Shown here piece by piece: positions 38,669 to 48,224 of a stretch of DNA of 64,000 nucleotides (its first letter is position 1; every line of letters starts with the position of its first letter). The translations under genes were made by a program, and so were the position numbers. The DNA is from 'Nostoc azollae' 0708 (lineage in GTDB: Bacteria; Cyanobacteriota; Cyanobacteriia; Cyanobacteriales; Nostocaceae): NCBI RefSeq assembly GCF_000196515.1, contig NC_014248.1, forward strand, positions 1,287,501-1,351,500. The letters are read 5' to 3'. The notes under the pieces were generated by a model. The model was given only the letters and a program-made list of their open reading frames with translations, had not been told where the DNA came from and did no database searches.

Positions 38669-39760
38669 CTAAAACCTCATTGCTTCAGCTACAGCTTTTA
38701 GGTCTGCGGGAATACCTTGTTTAAAATGACTGTGACTGTGTTTAATTGCTGTATCTGGGTCTTTCAAACCATTACCTGTAAGGACACAAACCACTGTTGC
38801 ACCTGTGGGAACTTGGTCTTTTACCTTTAACAACCCAGCTACAGAAGCTGCACTGGCAGGTTCACAGAAAATACCTTCTGATGATGCTAAAAGTCGATAA
38901 GCGTCGAGAATTTCTTCGTCTGTGACAGCGTTAAAACTGCCTTGACTAGCGGTTTGGGCTGCACTCGCTTGATCCCAACTCGCAGGATTACCAATACGTA
39001 TTGCTGTGGCTAAAGTTTCAGGATTTGCCACAGGTTTACCACTTACCAAAGGTGCAGCACCAGCAGCTTGAAAACCCATCATTTTCGGCAAGCGATCGCA
39101 CTTCTGATCTTGATGGTATTGACAAAAACCCATCCAATATGCTGTGATATTCCCCGCATTTCCCACCGGAATACACAACCAATCGGGAGCATTACCCAAA
39201 GCATCCACCACTTCAAACGCGCCAGTTTTCTGCCCTTCCAAGCGGTAAGGATTGACAGAATTTACCAAAGTGATGGGGTAATGATCCGCCATTTCCCGGA
39301 CAATTTCCAGCGCCCGGTCGAAATTTCCCTTAATAGCTAGTACCTCAGCCCCATAGAGTAAAGCTTGGGCTAACTTACCCAAAGCCACATAACCATCAGG
39401 AATCAACACAAAGGCATTCATCCCCCCACGCCGCGCATAAGCAGCAGCAGCAGCTGAAGTATTGCCTGTACTAGCACAAATTACTGCCTTAGCCCCGGCT
39501 TCCTTAGCCTTGGTAATCGCCATAGTCATACCCCGGTCTTTAAAACTGCCGGTGGGGTTTAGTCCGTCATATTTAATAAATACCTTGACTTGTCTGCCAA
39601 TGCGTTCTGCGAGCGCTGGCACTGGAATTAAAGGTGTGTTACCTTCCAAGAGAGTAACAACTGGAGTGCTTTCGCTGACAGGCAAGTATTTACGATAGGC
39701 TTCTATCAGTCCGGGCCAAGGTTGGCGATGAGATTTAGCAACAGACAAGCTCAAAGTCAC
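38669..39760 (-). CDS. thrC: threonine synthase
   Basis: A 363-residue PLP enzyme making threonine from O-phosphohomoserine. The PLP lysine is in [15 protein letters not shown], the phosphate loop near [19 protein letters not shown] and [15 protein letters not shown], with [20 protein letters not shown] toward the end. Length fits the short bacterial ThrC of cyanobacteria. ATG 39760. Intact. Confidence 0.93.
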   Translation of the reverse strand: MTLSLSVAKSHRQPWPGLIEAYRKYLPVSESTPVVTLLEGNTPLIPVPALAERIGRQVKVFIKYDGLNPTGSFKDRGMTMAITKAKEAGAKAVICASTGNTSAAAAAYARRGGMNAFVLIPDGYVALGKLAQALLYGAEVLAIKGNFDRALEIVREMADHYPITLVNSVNPYRLEGQKTGAFEVVDALGNAPDWLCIPVGNAGNITAYWMGFCQYHQDQKCDRLPKMMGFQAAGAAPLVSGKPVANPETLATAIRIGNPASWDQASAAQTASQGSFNAVTDEEILDAYRLLASSEGIFCEPASAASVAGLLKVKDQVPTGATVVCVLTGNGLKDPDTAIKHSHSHFKQGIPADLKAVAEAMRF

Positions 39761-39998
39761 GGGATTAAAAACTTCTTAACTAGAGATTTGAGATGGGAAA
39801 ATGGGATTTTGTTGATAGTGTCAATCACTTTACCACGCTCAGGGCGATGTGATCTGAGGAACACAGTCACTCTAATCGTAGTCTCTTATGATTAAACGGC
39901 AAACCTATCAGAGTATGTGATTAAAAGTATACGATGTTTTAAGAAAGCTTAATATGACATTATTATAATATCTCAAATGGTGTGAGCTAAATTTGCAA

Positions 39999-40202
39999 AT
40001 GAGTATAACCATGTCCACTTTGTCATCCAGTGTTACCAGTTGCGAATCCCATAGCGAAATGGTCAAGAAGCTAACCAAAGCCTATTATCGGGACGATCAG
40101 CAAGAAAAATTTATGGATTTGCAAGCAGAAGTAGATTCTTTACTACAACAGTTACAGAACATCAAAAGTCAAAGACTAGAATCTTCTAGCCACGAAGAAT
40201 AA
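39999..40202 (+). CDS. small hypothetical protein
   Basis: About 67 residues, soluble, with a C-terminal coiled-coil helix (MDLQAEVDSLLQQLQNIKSQ). Start codon uncertain (ATG 39999 or 40011). A hairpin terminator follows 24 bp after the stop, supporting a real transcript. Not recognised. Confidence 0.55.
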   Translation: MSITMSTLSSSVTSCESHSEMVKKLTKAYYRDDQQEKFMDLQAEVDSLLQQLQNIKSQRLESSSHEE

Positions 40203-40225
40203 ATCAAAAAATTCAGCTACTATTC

Positions 40226-40256
40226 AAGGCGCTGATTAGTTTCTGACCAGCGCCTT
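40226..40256. terminator. hairpin terminator
   Basis: AAGGCGCTG and CAGCGCCTT form a 9-bp GC-rich stem between two convergent genes. No strong T-run on the plus strand, so its strength is uncertain. Confidence 0.6.
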
Positions 40257-40269
40257 AAGCTCCTATACC

Positions 40270-42194
40270 TTACCTTAAGCTGCTATATATATATTCAGTA
40301 TTTTCTACCAGTAAAGCCAGAGACTGGTCACTATTGAGTTTAGCGATCACAGTCAGCGTTTGCCGAGATTTAGCAACGAAATCACTATAAATCACCTTTT
40401 CAGCAACAAAATCACAGTCCGGGGGCGTATCTTATCTTCTCCCACACTGGAATCTGCATTGACTGGCTGAGTCAAAGCAGTTATATCCGAACCAGAAATA
40501 GTCAAAACTACATCAACCTTACCGTTATTAGTCATATCAATCATCTGCACAGGCGAATAGACCTCTTGCAAAATTTTTGTTCCATCATGAAATGCACTCA
40601 CATTTACCTGAAACCACACTTTATCAGTCGGTATTTTTAAATCCGATTGAGGAGGTATAGATAGCCAATCAGCATTATTAATCTGAGTAATTTGTTGCAC
40701 TCCACCAATCATTTGACTTTCATGATCATTCGTCACCTCATTATTGAGTTGTGCTAACAAATCTTGCAGATAATATAACGTTTCCTCATTAATATTTGGT
40801 TATTCCTGCAACCAATAATTAGCACGTTTTTCTCCACTCTGCACCACTAACATTAAATAAGCCCAAGCTAACACAGCACGTCTACTGGAGTTAAGCCGTA
40901 ACACTACCGTTGTCCGATTCCATAACTTACCTCTATCTGCTTTGAGTAAATTAGAAATTTCTTGACCATTATGGGGTAAAGCTGTCAAAACCTGTAAAGC
41001 TTGTTCCCAAGGAACATCAATTAAATATGTCATCACTTGTTCACTGGGATTAGCGCAAGTTTTATCAGCTTGAATTTTGGTAAATTGGCAATGGAGGCGA
41101 ATTAAATCAATTTGCGTCTGGACAGACTCTAGACAAGGCGTTTTTCGCTGTTTTTGCAGAGATCTCAACCAAGCGTAAGCGGGTGTCCAAAGTCCATTTC
41201 TAGCCAGTGCTAAAGATTTTTGATAAGCAAAATCATCAAATTACGACTTGAGATCAACTGGTACTAATATCAGCGAATTGCTAATTAATTCACTAGACTT
41301 GAGTTGATATACTTGCAATTTTGGCTCTAAATTTGCTGTTTGGTCTATGACGAACTCTTTTGCATCACTACCTGTTACTTATTGCCATTTAGGTAGTTGA
41401 ATGTTAGGATCTTTCCAAGATAAAATTTGCTGTAAATTACGGATTTTGGGGTTGTAGTGAACTATTTAAGCATAAGTAATTTGGTTATCTCCTTGCTTGT
41501 GTTCACCGCGTAAATAAAACCAAAACTCTGGTGATAATGGAGAATCTTCAAAAGCTTTGATCTCAGTTAAAGGTAAATTAATTTTTTCTCCTTGCTTCTC
41601 TAACTCTAAATAATTTTTATCCAAGGGAGATTCCACAAAAGATTTTGCAACCCCAGTGATAGGAATTTATGTTACCAGATGGTACTATGTTTCTGGTTGA
41701 AATTGGAATTCTAAATCCTCGGTACGTTGATAGACCCATAGTTCTACTAATTCTTGACAATCAGACTGACAATTATTGCGTTTTTGAAAAACTGGTAATA
41801 AAGAAGAATTTCGTTCCTGATTATCATCATTATTGACAACCTCTAAAGATAGACTTTCCCCAGGAATCCGGTTTTGTTTATTTAAGGCGAGTCAAATTTC
41901 TGCAAGGGTTTGGGGGATCTCTTTTTCATTGAAAGGGATTTGCTACCAGGTTGGTAAAAATTCATTCAACCAGCTTACCTGTTCTGGATTAAATATGAAG
42001 AGAATACTAATCCAGCCAGCAGCGATAATTAGACCAGCACTGCTAAACAAAGTAGTCAGCATCAAGGTTGACAACAACCAACTGCGCCATCGAGATTGTT
42101 TTTGAGTTTTTTTAGCTATCTTTTGTTTCGCATCAGCACCAGGGTGATTTATGCGAGTCGCTTTTTTCTTCAGCTTGCGCAAGTGCTTGGCCAT
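40270..42194 (-). pseudogene. ~640-codon membrane-anchored protein with eight in-frame stops
   Basis: It begins MAKHLRKLKKKATRINHPGA with a basic N-terminus and one membrane segment (WLLSTLMLTTLFSSAGLIIA) and runs in one frame for almost 600 codons. Stops are after FLPTW, TLAEI, FQPET, YHLVT, ITYA, LPKWQ, VDLKS and YWLQE. Only near 40440 does the frame shift, after which DFVAEKVIYSDFVAKSRQTL leads to TAA at 40270. Several stops sit where glutamine or arginine would be one C-to-T change away. The protein family is unknown to me; a large extracytoplasmic domain is likely. Confidence 0.8.
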
Positions 42195-42618
42195 TTTAGT
42201 TTTCAGTCAATGCGGAAAGTCTCTAGGGCTGAGTATTTTGGGAGCATCCCAATTTTGCAAAAATATCATAAATTGTCATTGTGTTAGCGAAGCGTGGCGT
42301 AAGCCATAGGGAATGGAGTGCAGTGTATCCCTTCGCGAACATTGCGCTGTGCTTCATACCCTGCGGGAAGTAAGCTACAGTATGACAATAAACTTAGACA
42401 TTTGGGATAGTCCCAGTATTTTTAATACTATACTCCTGCTTTGATATGCACCACAACTATAAAGTTTAAACTTTTACAGTTTATCAAAAATGCACAATTT
42501 ATCCGGTCTGCGTTAGGTAATTTAGCGAAAATTCTTTCGGGGTAAGGTATAGGGGACAGAATCATGAATCATGATCAATACCAACCATTAACTATTACCC
42601 AATGCTTACAGACAAAAA
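42195..42618. other. intergenic region with GC-rich dispersed repeat
   Basis: About 420 bp. 42281-42375 is a REP-like module (TGTTAGCGAAGCGTGGCGTA ... CCTGCGGGAAGTAAGC) of the kind scattered in cyanobacterial genomes. No coding frame. Confidence 0.5.
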
Positions 42619-42641
42619 AGGTTTGGTGGTTAACCAAACCT
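42619..42641 (-). terminator. Rho-independent terminator
   Basis: Minus strand: AGGTTTGGT / ACCAAACCT 9-bp stem followed by a T-run (CCTTTTTTGTC). Strong terminator form with no gene directly upstream. Confidence 0.75.
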
Positions 42642-42826
42642 CGCTATAAATCCAGTGCATAACAACATCCCAAACCAATTTAGCCTGTCTGGTTTTCTGG
42701 TAGCATCTTCCTAGAGGATGTATGCAAATATCCTAAAAACTGATAAGAGTTAATACTGCCACTAAAAAATATGTTGGTGTGGCAATGCAAAACTTCTCCA
42801 TAGCTGAATTTTTACGCAAAAATAAA

Positions 42827-42847
42827 GGACGGGGGGTTATCCCGTCC
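42827..42847 (-). terminator. Rho-independent terminator
   Basis: Minus strand: GGACGGG / CCCGTCC stem with an ATAACCC-rich loop, then TTTATTTTTGC. Confidence 0.7.
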
Positions 42848-43141
42848 GCACTAATAGCTTGAAAGTGGCAATACACCTTGGAATATGAACAAAATAGTAG
42901 AAATAACATTCAATAGGTTGTCAGGATAGCAAATGAAGTCAACAACAAGAATGAGAATTTAGCCCTTAACTGTTGTTTTATTCATTATTAATTCCCACAA
43001 TTTTGATTAACATAACATATTTCTTTTGTCACTCTCTGCCAAAATGGCAAATTCTAAAAAGCGTAAAAATTTTAGATTTAGGAGTTATTAATCAGCTGTT
43101 ATATTGATGTATCAGGCATTTTCACGCAAAAGATAACAGAA

Positions 43142-43163
43142 AAGACGGGTTCAACCCCGTCTT
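43142..43163 (-). terminator. Rho-independent terminator
   Basis: Minus strand: AAGACGGG / CCCGTCTT stem, loop GTTGAA, followed by TTCTGTTATCTTTT. Confidence 0.65.
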
Positions 43164-43260
43164 CCGTATAACAATTAAAAACATCTTGGTAATTTCTGCA
43201 ATATATCAAGTTACTTTGCCATACGAGTGCCAAAATGGCAAATACCAATTAAAAATTTGT

Positions 43261-43595
43261 AAAGCTGTTATCTAATTGACAACTGATATAATTCGTAATC
43301 ATACGTTATGCATAAATATGGGTGATAGATATAACCCATATTATTCCGCACTTCATTTTGTAATATATAAAGATTATGAAAATTGGGGTTAATGGTCGTT
43401 GAATAGCGATAGCTTTGCTCGCCGTAGGCATAGCCAAAGGACTATAACTCAAGGGGAAGTAATATGTATCAGGGTTTTCTTGAAATGCTATAACCCCCAA
43501 TTATGGGGTGACTTTGAAAATTCTTTTCACCCGAGAATTGGGGGATTTAGGGGGCTAAATAAGCTGAATTAAAATCTAGACGGCAAGAGATTTTT
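43261..43595. other. gene-free spacer upstream of the ispH 3' end
   Basis: About 335 bp. It includes a dispersed GC-rich module (TAGCTTTGCTCGCCGTAGGC, 43410-43430) and the string GAATTGGGGGATTTAGGGGG near 43533. No gene. Confidence 0.4.
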
Positions 43596-43623
43596 ACTCC
43601 TGACTCCTGACTCCTGACTCCTG
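43596..43623. repeat. heptanucleotide tandem repeat ACTCCTG x4
   Basis: Four exact ACTCCTG units in the spacer just after the ispH stop. Confidence 0.95.
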
Positions 43624-43649
43624 AATTCTTACTTAGAAATTACGAATTA

Positions 43650-44846
43650 TCAGGTTGCTTTTAAGGTAAAAATTCTCTCAATGATATCTTCTACAACTTT
43701 ATCGGGAGTAGAAGCACCAGAGGTTATTCCTACAACAATTTCTCTTGGTGGAAGCCAGTTTTCTGTTGTTATTAGTTCTCCTGTTAATTGCCGATGTTCG
43801 ATGGCATTACCTGATTTGATGCGTTCAACAGCATCAATGTGATAGGAAGGAATATTTCTCCCAAATGCAATTTGTTGTAGTTGAGTTGTATTTGATGAAT
43901 TAAAACCACCAATTACTACCATTAGATCTAGATTATTTTCGACTAATTCCAACATGGCATCTTGGCGTTCTTGGGTAGCATCACAGATGGTATTAAAGCT
44001 TTGAAAATGCTGATTTAGTTCGGCTGGTCCATATTTCTGCATCATGGTTTTCTCAAAGAGTTTAGCAATTTTCTCGGTCTCACCTTTCAGCATGGTTGTT
44101 TGGTTAGCAATACCGACTCTTTCTAAGTCTTTTTCGGGATCAAATCCAGCCGAACAGGCTTTTGCAAATTTAGCTAAAAACTCTTCACGCTTGTCACCAT
44201 TGAGAATGTAGTTAATTACATATTCTGCTTCTTGTAAGTTCAAGACTATTAGATATTTACCTGCAAAGGAACTGGTGGCAACTGTTTCTTCGTGTTTGTA
44301 TTTGCCATGAATAATGGAAGTATATTCACCTTTTTTGTGTTTTTCAACTGTATTCCAAACTTTGGAAACCCAAGGACAAGTTGTATCAACAATTTGACAA
44401 CCTTTATCATTTAAAATCTGCATTTCTTGGACGCTGGCACCAAAGGCGGGTAGGATGACTACATCGCCTTGATCAATAAGAGAGAAGTCTTTTTTATTAG
44501 CTTCTACAGGGATAAATTGGACTTGCATTTCCTGCATCCGCTGATTCACTGAAGGATTGTGAATAATTTCGTTGGTAATCCAGATGCGTTCTTTGGGGAA
44601 GTGTTGACGGGTTTCATAAGCCATTGCTACTGCACGTTCTACTCCCCAGCAAAATCCAAATGCCTGTGCTAGTCTGATGGTAACATTGCCTCTTTGGAGG
44701 ATGTAGTTGCGATCGCGTATTTCTTGAATTAAGTTACTTTGATACTCAGACTGCAACTGAGTGGCAACTTCTATTTTGTGTCCAAACCCTTTACGGTTGT
44801 AGTTTTCTGAATGTTGTAGACTACGTTTAAAAGCTTTAGTATCCAT
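43650..44846 (-). CDS. ispH: 4-hydroxy-3-methylbut-2-enyl diphosphate reductase
   Basis: A 398-residue iron-sulfur enzyme, the last step of the MEP isoprenoid pathway giving IPP and DMAPP for carotenoids, phytol and quinones. The three cluster cysteines are in [33 protein letters not shown] and [14 protein letters not shown]. The long N-terminal extension (about 50 residues) is normal for cyanobacterial and plant IspH. Start ATG 44846. Intact. Confidence 0.95.
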   Translation of the reverse strand: MDTKAFKRSLQHSENYNRKGFGHKIEVATQLQSEYQSNLIQEIRDRNYILQRGNVTIRLAQAFGFCWGVERAVAMAYETRQHFPKERIWITNEIIHNPSVNQRMQEMQVQFIPVEANKKDFSLIDQGDVVILPAFGASVQEMQILNDKGCQIVDTTCPWVSKVWNTVEKHKKGEYTSIIHGKYKHEETVATSSFAGKYLIVLNLQEAEYVINYILNGDKREEFLAKFAKACSAGFDPEKDLERVGIANQTTMLKGETEKIAKLFEKTMMQKYGPAELNQHFQSFNTICDATQERQDAMLELVENNLDLMVVIGGFNSSNTTQLQQIAFGRNIPSYHIDAVERIKSGNAIEHRQLTGELITTENWLPPREIVVGITSGASTPDKVVEDIIERIFTLKAT

Positions 44847-44907
44847 TTGAGTCTGACTGCTAAAATCACTATTTCTTATTTTCTCGTGCTAAGACACAAT
44901 TCAGTTA

Positions 44908-45798
44908 TCAGTTATCAGTGGTTATTCTGTCCTCTGAATGCTCTACTCTATGCCTATTTATGCCTATAGCCTCCTGAACTCCTTCTGAATTGTTATAAAT
45001 CTGCAATGCAGTCCGCCAAATTAGATAACCTTGCGGATTGAGGTGTAAGCCATCAGTGGTAAATTCCCGGCGTAGATCACCTTGTTTGTTGGTGAAGAGG
45101 GGATGTAAGTTTATATATTGGACATTTTGTTGAGTAGCTATCCTTTGTAGTTCCTCATTCAATTTCTGAATACGACGGTTGGGGATAGCCAGGAGTTTTT
45201 CCCGTCCCTCCCATCTTGCTTCTTCTCCCCCATGAGGCAAAATCGACTGGACTATAATTTCCGTTTGGGGATGATTCCTACGGAGATAGCGGATAATTCG
45301 TCTTTGATTGGTTAAGATTTCCTCATCACTTACACCGCGAATTAGATCATTGATTCCAATCATGACTAAAATGCTCTCTGGCTGGGTGTGGTCAAATAAA
45401 TCTAATCTTTTTAATAGTCCATCGCTGGTTTCGCCGGATATTCCCTGATTTAGCCAATTTCTGTCTTCTGGTAATAAATCAGGTGGAAACCACAAACTCA
45501 AAGAATCTCCAGCCAATATAGTTAACTTTTCAGGGGGTTTTTGGGCGGTTGCGTTGGCTTCTTGTTTGAGGATGTCTAGCCATTGGCTGTAACTAAGTTT
45601 ATGCCGGGGTCCTAATTCCGGTGCCAAAGAAGGGGTTGGAGAGTTGAAGTTGATTGCTTCTGAGGGGTTGCTGTTTGCATAAGCGGTGATTAGTTTCTGC
45701 TGTCGCCAAATTAGCAAGATGATGGCTAACATCAGGATACTGTTGGTTATCAGCAAGAAAATTCCCCAGATAGGAAATGGTTTTACAGAAGTGGACAC
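44908..45798 (-). CDS. SGNH/GDSL-type esterase, membrane-anchored
   Basis: A 296-residue hydrolase with an N-terminal membrane segment (about 11-31) and a Pro/Ser linker. Block I is LAGDSLSLWFPP with nucleophile S99; the Gly block is NQGISGETSDGLLKR, the Asn block MIGINDLIRG, and block V DGLHLNPQGY with the Asp-His pair. These match the SGNH family that removes acyl or acetyl groups from lipids, peptidoglycan or polysaccharides. It lies 61 bp upstream of ispH on the same strand. Intact. Confidence 0.88.
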   Translation of the reverse strand: MSTSVKPFPIWGIFLLITNSILMLAIILLIWRQQKLITAYANSNPSEAINFNSPTPSLAPELGPRHKLSYSQWLDILKQEANATAQKPPEKLTILAGDSLSLWFPPDLLPEDRNWLNQGISGETSDGLLKRLDLFDHTQPESILVMIGINDLIRGVSDEEILTNQRRIIRYLRRNHPQTEIIVQSILPHGGEEARWEGREKLLAIPNRRIQKLNEELQRIATQQNVQYINLHPLFTNKQGDLRREFTTDGLHLNPQGYLIWRTALQIYNNSEGVQEAIGINRHRVEHSEDRITTDN

Positions 45799-46205
45799 GA
45801 CTAAAAAATTAAAAGTTGAAAATTCAAAATGGGTTCTGTGGTTAGATGCTTTAAGCCCGGATAGTTTTTGATGGTGAGTATGTTAAATGTACATCAGGCT
45901 GACAAACTTTAGCAATTTTGAGTCTGAGATTGTATGGTAAAAACAGCAGTCCTTATTGACACTCTCAGGTCTAAAGACACTGAGATTCTGCGGACAGAGT
46001 ACACTCATTGGTGACAAGTTAAGGAAAAGGGGAAATTGTCAAGCGAGGGATTTGCCAGGGTCAAAAATCGTGGGAAACTCAATATAGACAAGTGATTCCT
46101 TTTCCTCATCTTCAACGTGGGACTGACCAGTTTTTTTACCACAATTCTCTCAAAGGCTCTTGACACAAAACTTACGGGCTTAACTTTTCACCAATGACTC
46201 TTTAA
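45799..46205. other. gene-free stretch with a dispersed repeat
   Basis: About 400 bp. It contains the 75-bp repeat at 46006-46080. No gene recognised; the rest may be decayed IS DNA. Confidence 0.45.
46006..46080 (+). repeat. 75-bp dispersed repeat, copy 2
   Basis: CATTGGTGACAAGTTAAGGA ... AAATTGTCAAG ... AAAATCGTGGGAAACTC matches the reverse complement of 30824-30899. Confidence 0.8.
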
Positions 46206-46658
46206 CAGTTACATCTGATTGTACAAGAGGTAATGGGCTCGGATAATTATCATATCTATAATCATGGACTATTGCTGGTGTTGATTACGGTCAATCTCAA
46301 CCAGGTTTTCATGTGCGTTCGGAGAATAGTGTCAAGCTCACTCAGGTGGTTAAGGGTGAGAACTTCAACTTTTCCTATACTTACGATTTTCGCGATAGCT
46401 GGGAACATTAGCTTTTGGTGGAAAAAGAACTACTATCTTCTCCAGATACCAAATATCCTGTATGTATTACTGGGAAGTGTGCTTGTCCTCCTGAAGATTG
46501 TGGTGCTTCTCGGGGCTATACAGAGTTGCTGGAAATCATTGCTGATCCATCCATCACATCCAGAATATGAGGAGAGGATGGAGTGGGTGGGTGAAAGCTT
46601 TAATCCAGATGTTTTCAACATAGATGAAGTGAATAAAATGTTAAAAGATTTACAATAA
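46206..46658 (+). pseudogene. plasmid pRiA4b ORF-3-like protein, decayed
   Basis: QLHLIVQEVMGSDNYHIYNH opens the typical N-terminus. After a frameshift, GENFNFSYTYDFRDSWEH is followed by an in-frame TAG, then PDTKYPVCITGKCACPPEDC with GASRGYTELLEIIADPS. A second frameshift near 46550 leads to HPEYEERMEWVGESFNPDVF and NIDEVNKMLKDLQ. This is the pRiA4b ORF-3 family, often found on mobile DNA; its function is unknown. Confidence 0.8.
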
Positions 46659-47357
46659 TCTCCCAGAACCCTCCTAATAATTTTGGTAATTTTGGTAGGT
46701 CAATCCGTAAAGTTTTTTCTGAGGGGTAAATTATTAATCAGAAACACAAGTTCTAAACACCAGTCTTGACAATACTTTCAGCCTATCTTGCCCCTGGTGA
46801 CAGCGTCGCTATATCTACCCCATCTCGGCTGTATGCCATATGTGCCTGCACCCCGAATAAATTCCTCCCGTCGCTGATGAAACGGCACGACTAGCTAAAG
46901 CTGTGTTTCCCAAAGGTAATCTCTGAAAGCGTGGTACATCTCCATAATATTCGTAATGGCACTGATTTCAGAGCGCATCCTCACTATCTTTAGTGCGTAA
47001 ATCAAAAAATAAAATTTTTTGATTTTACTATTTACTTGGTTTAGCTTTACTATTATAGTGGTATTATAGGTGTTGTTAAGCAAGTTAGTGTTATATACAG
47101 TGAGAGATTCATAGAAACATACAGCTTATTGGAGATGCTTAATTTTTGCTATCAAAAACGGTGTTTCTGTAAGGAAGTATATAACTCTTCAGCTTTTTCA
47201 AGTTGAGAGTTTTCAAGCATAATTGCTGAACTTTATACCTATCTCGGCATAATGCTGCAAATACTTTTTTGTTAATAGATTCCGAAAACATTAGTTAGCA
47301 CTGGTTATCAACAATAACATTATTAAATTTAGTTGTCCAATTCAAAAGGATTTCTTT
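46659..47357. other. gene-free stretch, possible IS1182 scrap
   Basis: About 700 bp. Near 46870-46920 the plus strand reads DETARLAKAVFPKGNL, like the N-terminus of IS1182-type transposases, but it breaks at once. The final 250 bp are AT-rich and precede the oxygenase gene, so they should hold its promoter. AAAGGATTTC just before its ATG is a plausible ribosome site. Confidence 0.4.
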
Positions 47358-48158
47358 ATGAGCATTCCACTCTTAGATATGGAATCTTCCTTTTCTATCA
47401 ATCATTCTGAAGATGTTTCAGTTCAAGTCGATCAACTCCTGAGAAAGCATTACTTTGAGAGGGGTTTATTTACTGATAACTTGCTTCAGGACCTTGCAAA
47501 CAGTTTCCAGAATGAGGCATACGTCAAGATTCCAAACTTTGTTCCACCTGTGATAGAAACAGGTGTTCGTGGAGAGGTTTGCAACTTACTAGATCAACAT
47601 GCTGTTCGTAGAGAGTTATTTCTCAAGGTAACAAGCAATACTCCACGTTTCATGGAAAATGTTCGACAAGCAGATATTAAGCAAAAAGGAAAAATTATCC
47701 CAGCAATATATCATTCAGAAGCTCTAATGTTTTTCCTCTCGATGATTGTGAAAGACGAAGTTATCCTGTGTCCTTTTGAAGAGGAAAAGTATTTGATTAC
47801 TCGCATGACTCAATCAGGGGATACACACGGTTGGCACTGGGATGATTATAGTTATTCCTTAGTTTGGTTTATGGAAGCTCCACCGCCTGAATTAGGTGGA
47901 ACAGTTGAGTTAATCCCTAACACCCACTGGGATAAAGAAAACCCTAATGTTGAGTATTATCTAGAACATTTTCCTGTACAGTCACGGAGTCATGCCAAGG
48001 GTGACGTTTACTTGATCAAAGCAGACACGACTATGCATCGCGTTACCCCGCTCCGAGGAAATATAACCCGAACTATCGTAAATATGGCTTGGGCTAATAA
48101 AGGAGACCTAGAGAAGGAAATTTCTCATGAAACGATAATAGATATGTATGATATTTAA
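47358..48158 (+). CDS. 2-oxoglutarate/Fe(II) oxygenase, BesD/ArpA-like
   Basis: A 266-residue non-haem iron oxygenase. The facial triad is H160-W-D162 in THGWHWDDYSYSLVWFMEAP and H227 in TTMHRVTPLRG, with R238 (ITRTIVNM) placed to bind 2-oxoglutarate. The context HGWHWxDYS resembles the free-amino-acid oxygenases and halogenases related to BesD. Halogenases have Gly in place of the Asp; the Asp here predicts a hydroxylase. It is followed 66 bp later by a SET-domain gene. The substrate is unknown; a basic amino acid such as lysine is an inference from the family. Intact, in a repeat-rich accessory region. Confidence 0.75.
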   Translation: MSIPLLDMESSFSINHSEDVSVQVDQLLRKHYFERGLFTDNLLQDLANSFQNEAYVKIPNFVPPVIETGVRGEVCNLLDQHAVRRELFLKVTSNTPRFMENVRQADIKQKGKIIPAIYHSEALMFFLSMIVKDEVILCPFEEEKYLITRMTQSGDTHGWHWDDYSYSLVWFMEAPPPELGGTVELIPNTHWDKENPNVEYYLEHFPVQSRSHAKGDVYLIKADTTMHRVTPLRGNITRTIVNMAWANKGDLEKEISHETIIDMYDI

Positions 48159-48224
48159 ATCTTTTGGCAACATTGCGGCACCCACTATCTGGTTAAACTC
48201 AACATTAAAAGTAGCAGGGGTTAG

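Larger units (their letters stand above)
42600..43260 (-). other. tandem non-coding units, candidate small RNAs
   Basis: On the minus strand two copies of the 13-bp palindrome TGCCATTTTGGCA (43228-43240 and 43037-43049) each precede a terminator-like hairpin (43142-43163 and 42827-42847). The hairpins are followed by the related strings TTTTGCGTGAAAATG and TTTTGCGTAAAAATT. A third, strong terminator lies at 42619-42641. No coding frame explains this order, so I suggest two or three small non-coding transcripts on the minus strand. The repeated unit is only partly conserved. Confidence 0.4.

Noticed and set aside
43142-43163. tRNA T-arm-like GGGTTCAACCCC
   Set aside because: No acceptor stem, anticodon arm or D-arm fits around it; it is the loop and stem of a terminator-like hairpin. 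No tRNA gene was recognised in the window.
44908-45798. Lysophospholipase/thioesterase TesA
   Set aside because: The SGNH blocks fit, but the N-terminal membrane anchor and long linker are unlike soluble periplasmic TesA; kept as a generic SGNH hydrolase.
47358-48158. Radical halogenase rather than hydroxylase
   Set aside because: Related halogenases have Gly (HxG) where this protein has Asp (H160-W-D162), so iron should keep its carboxylate ligand and chlorination is unlikely.
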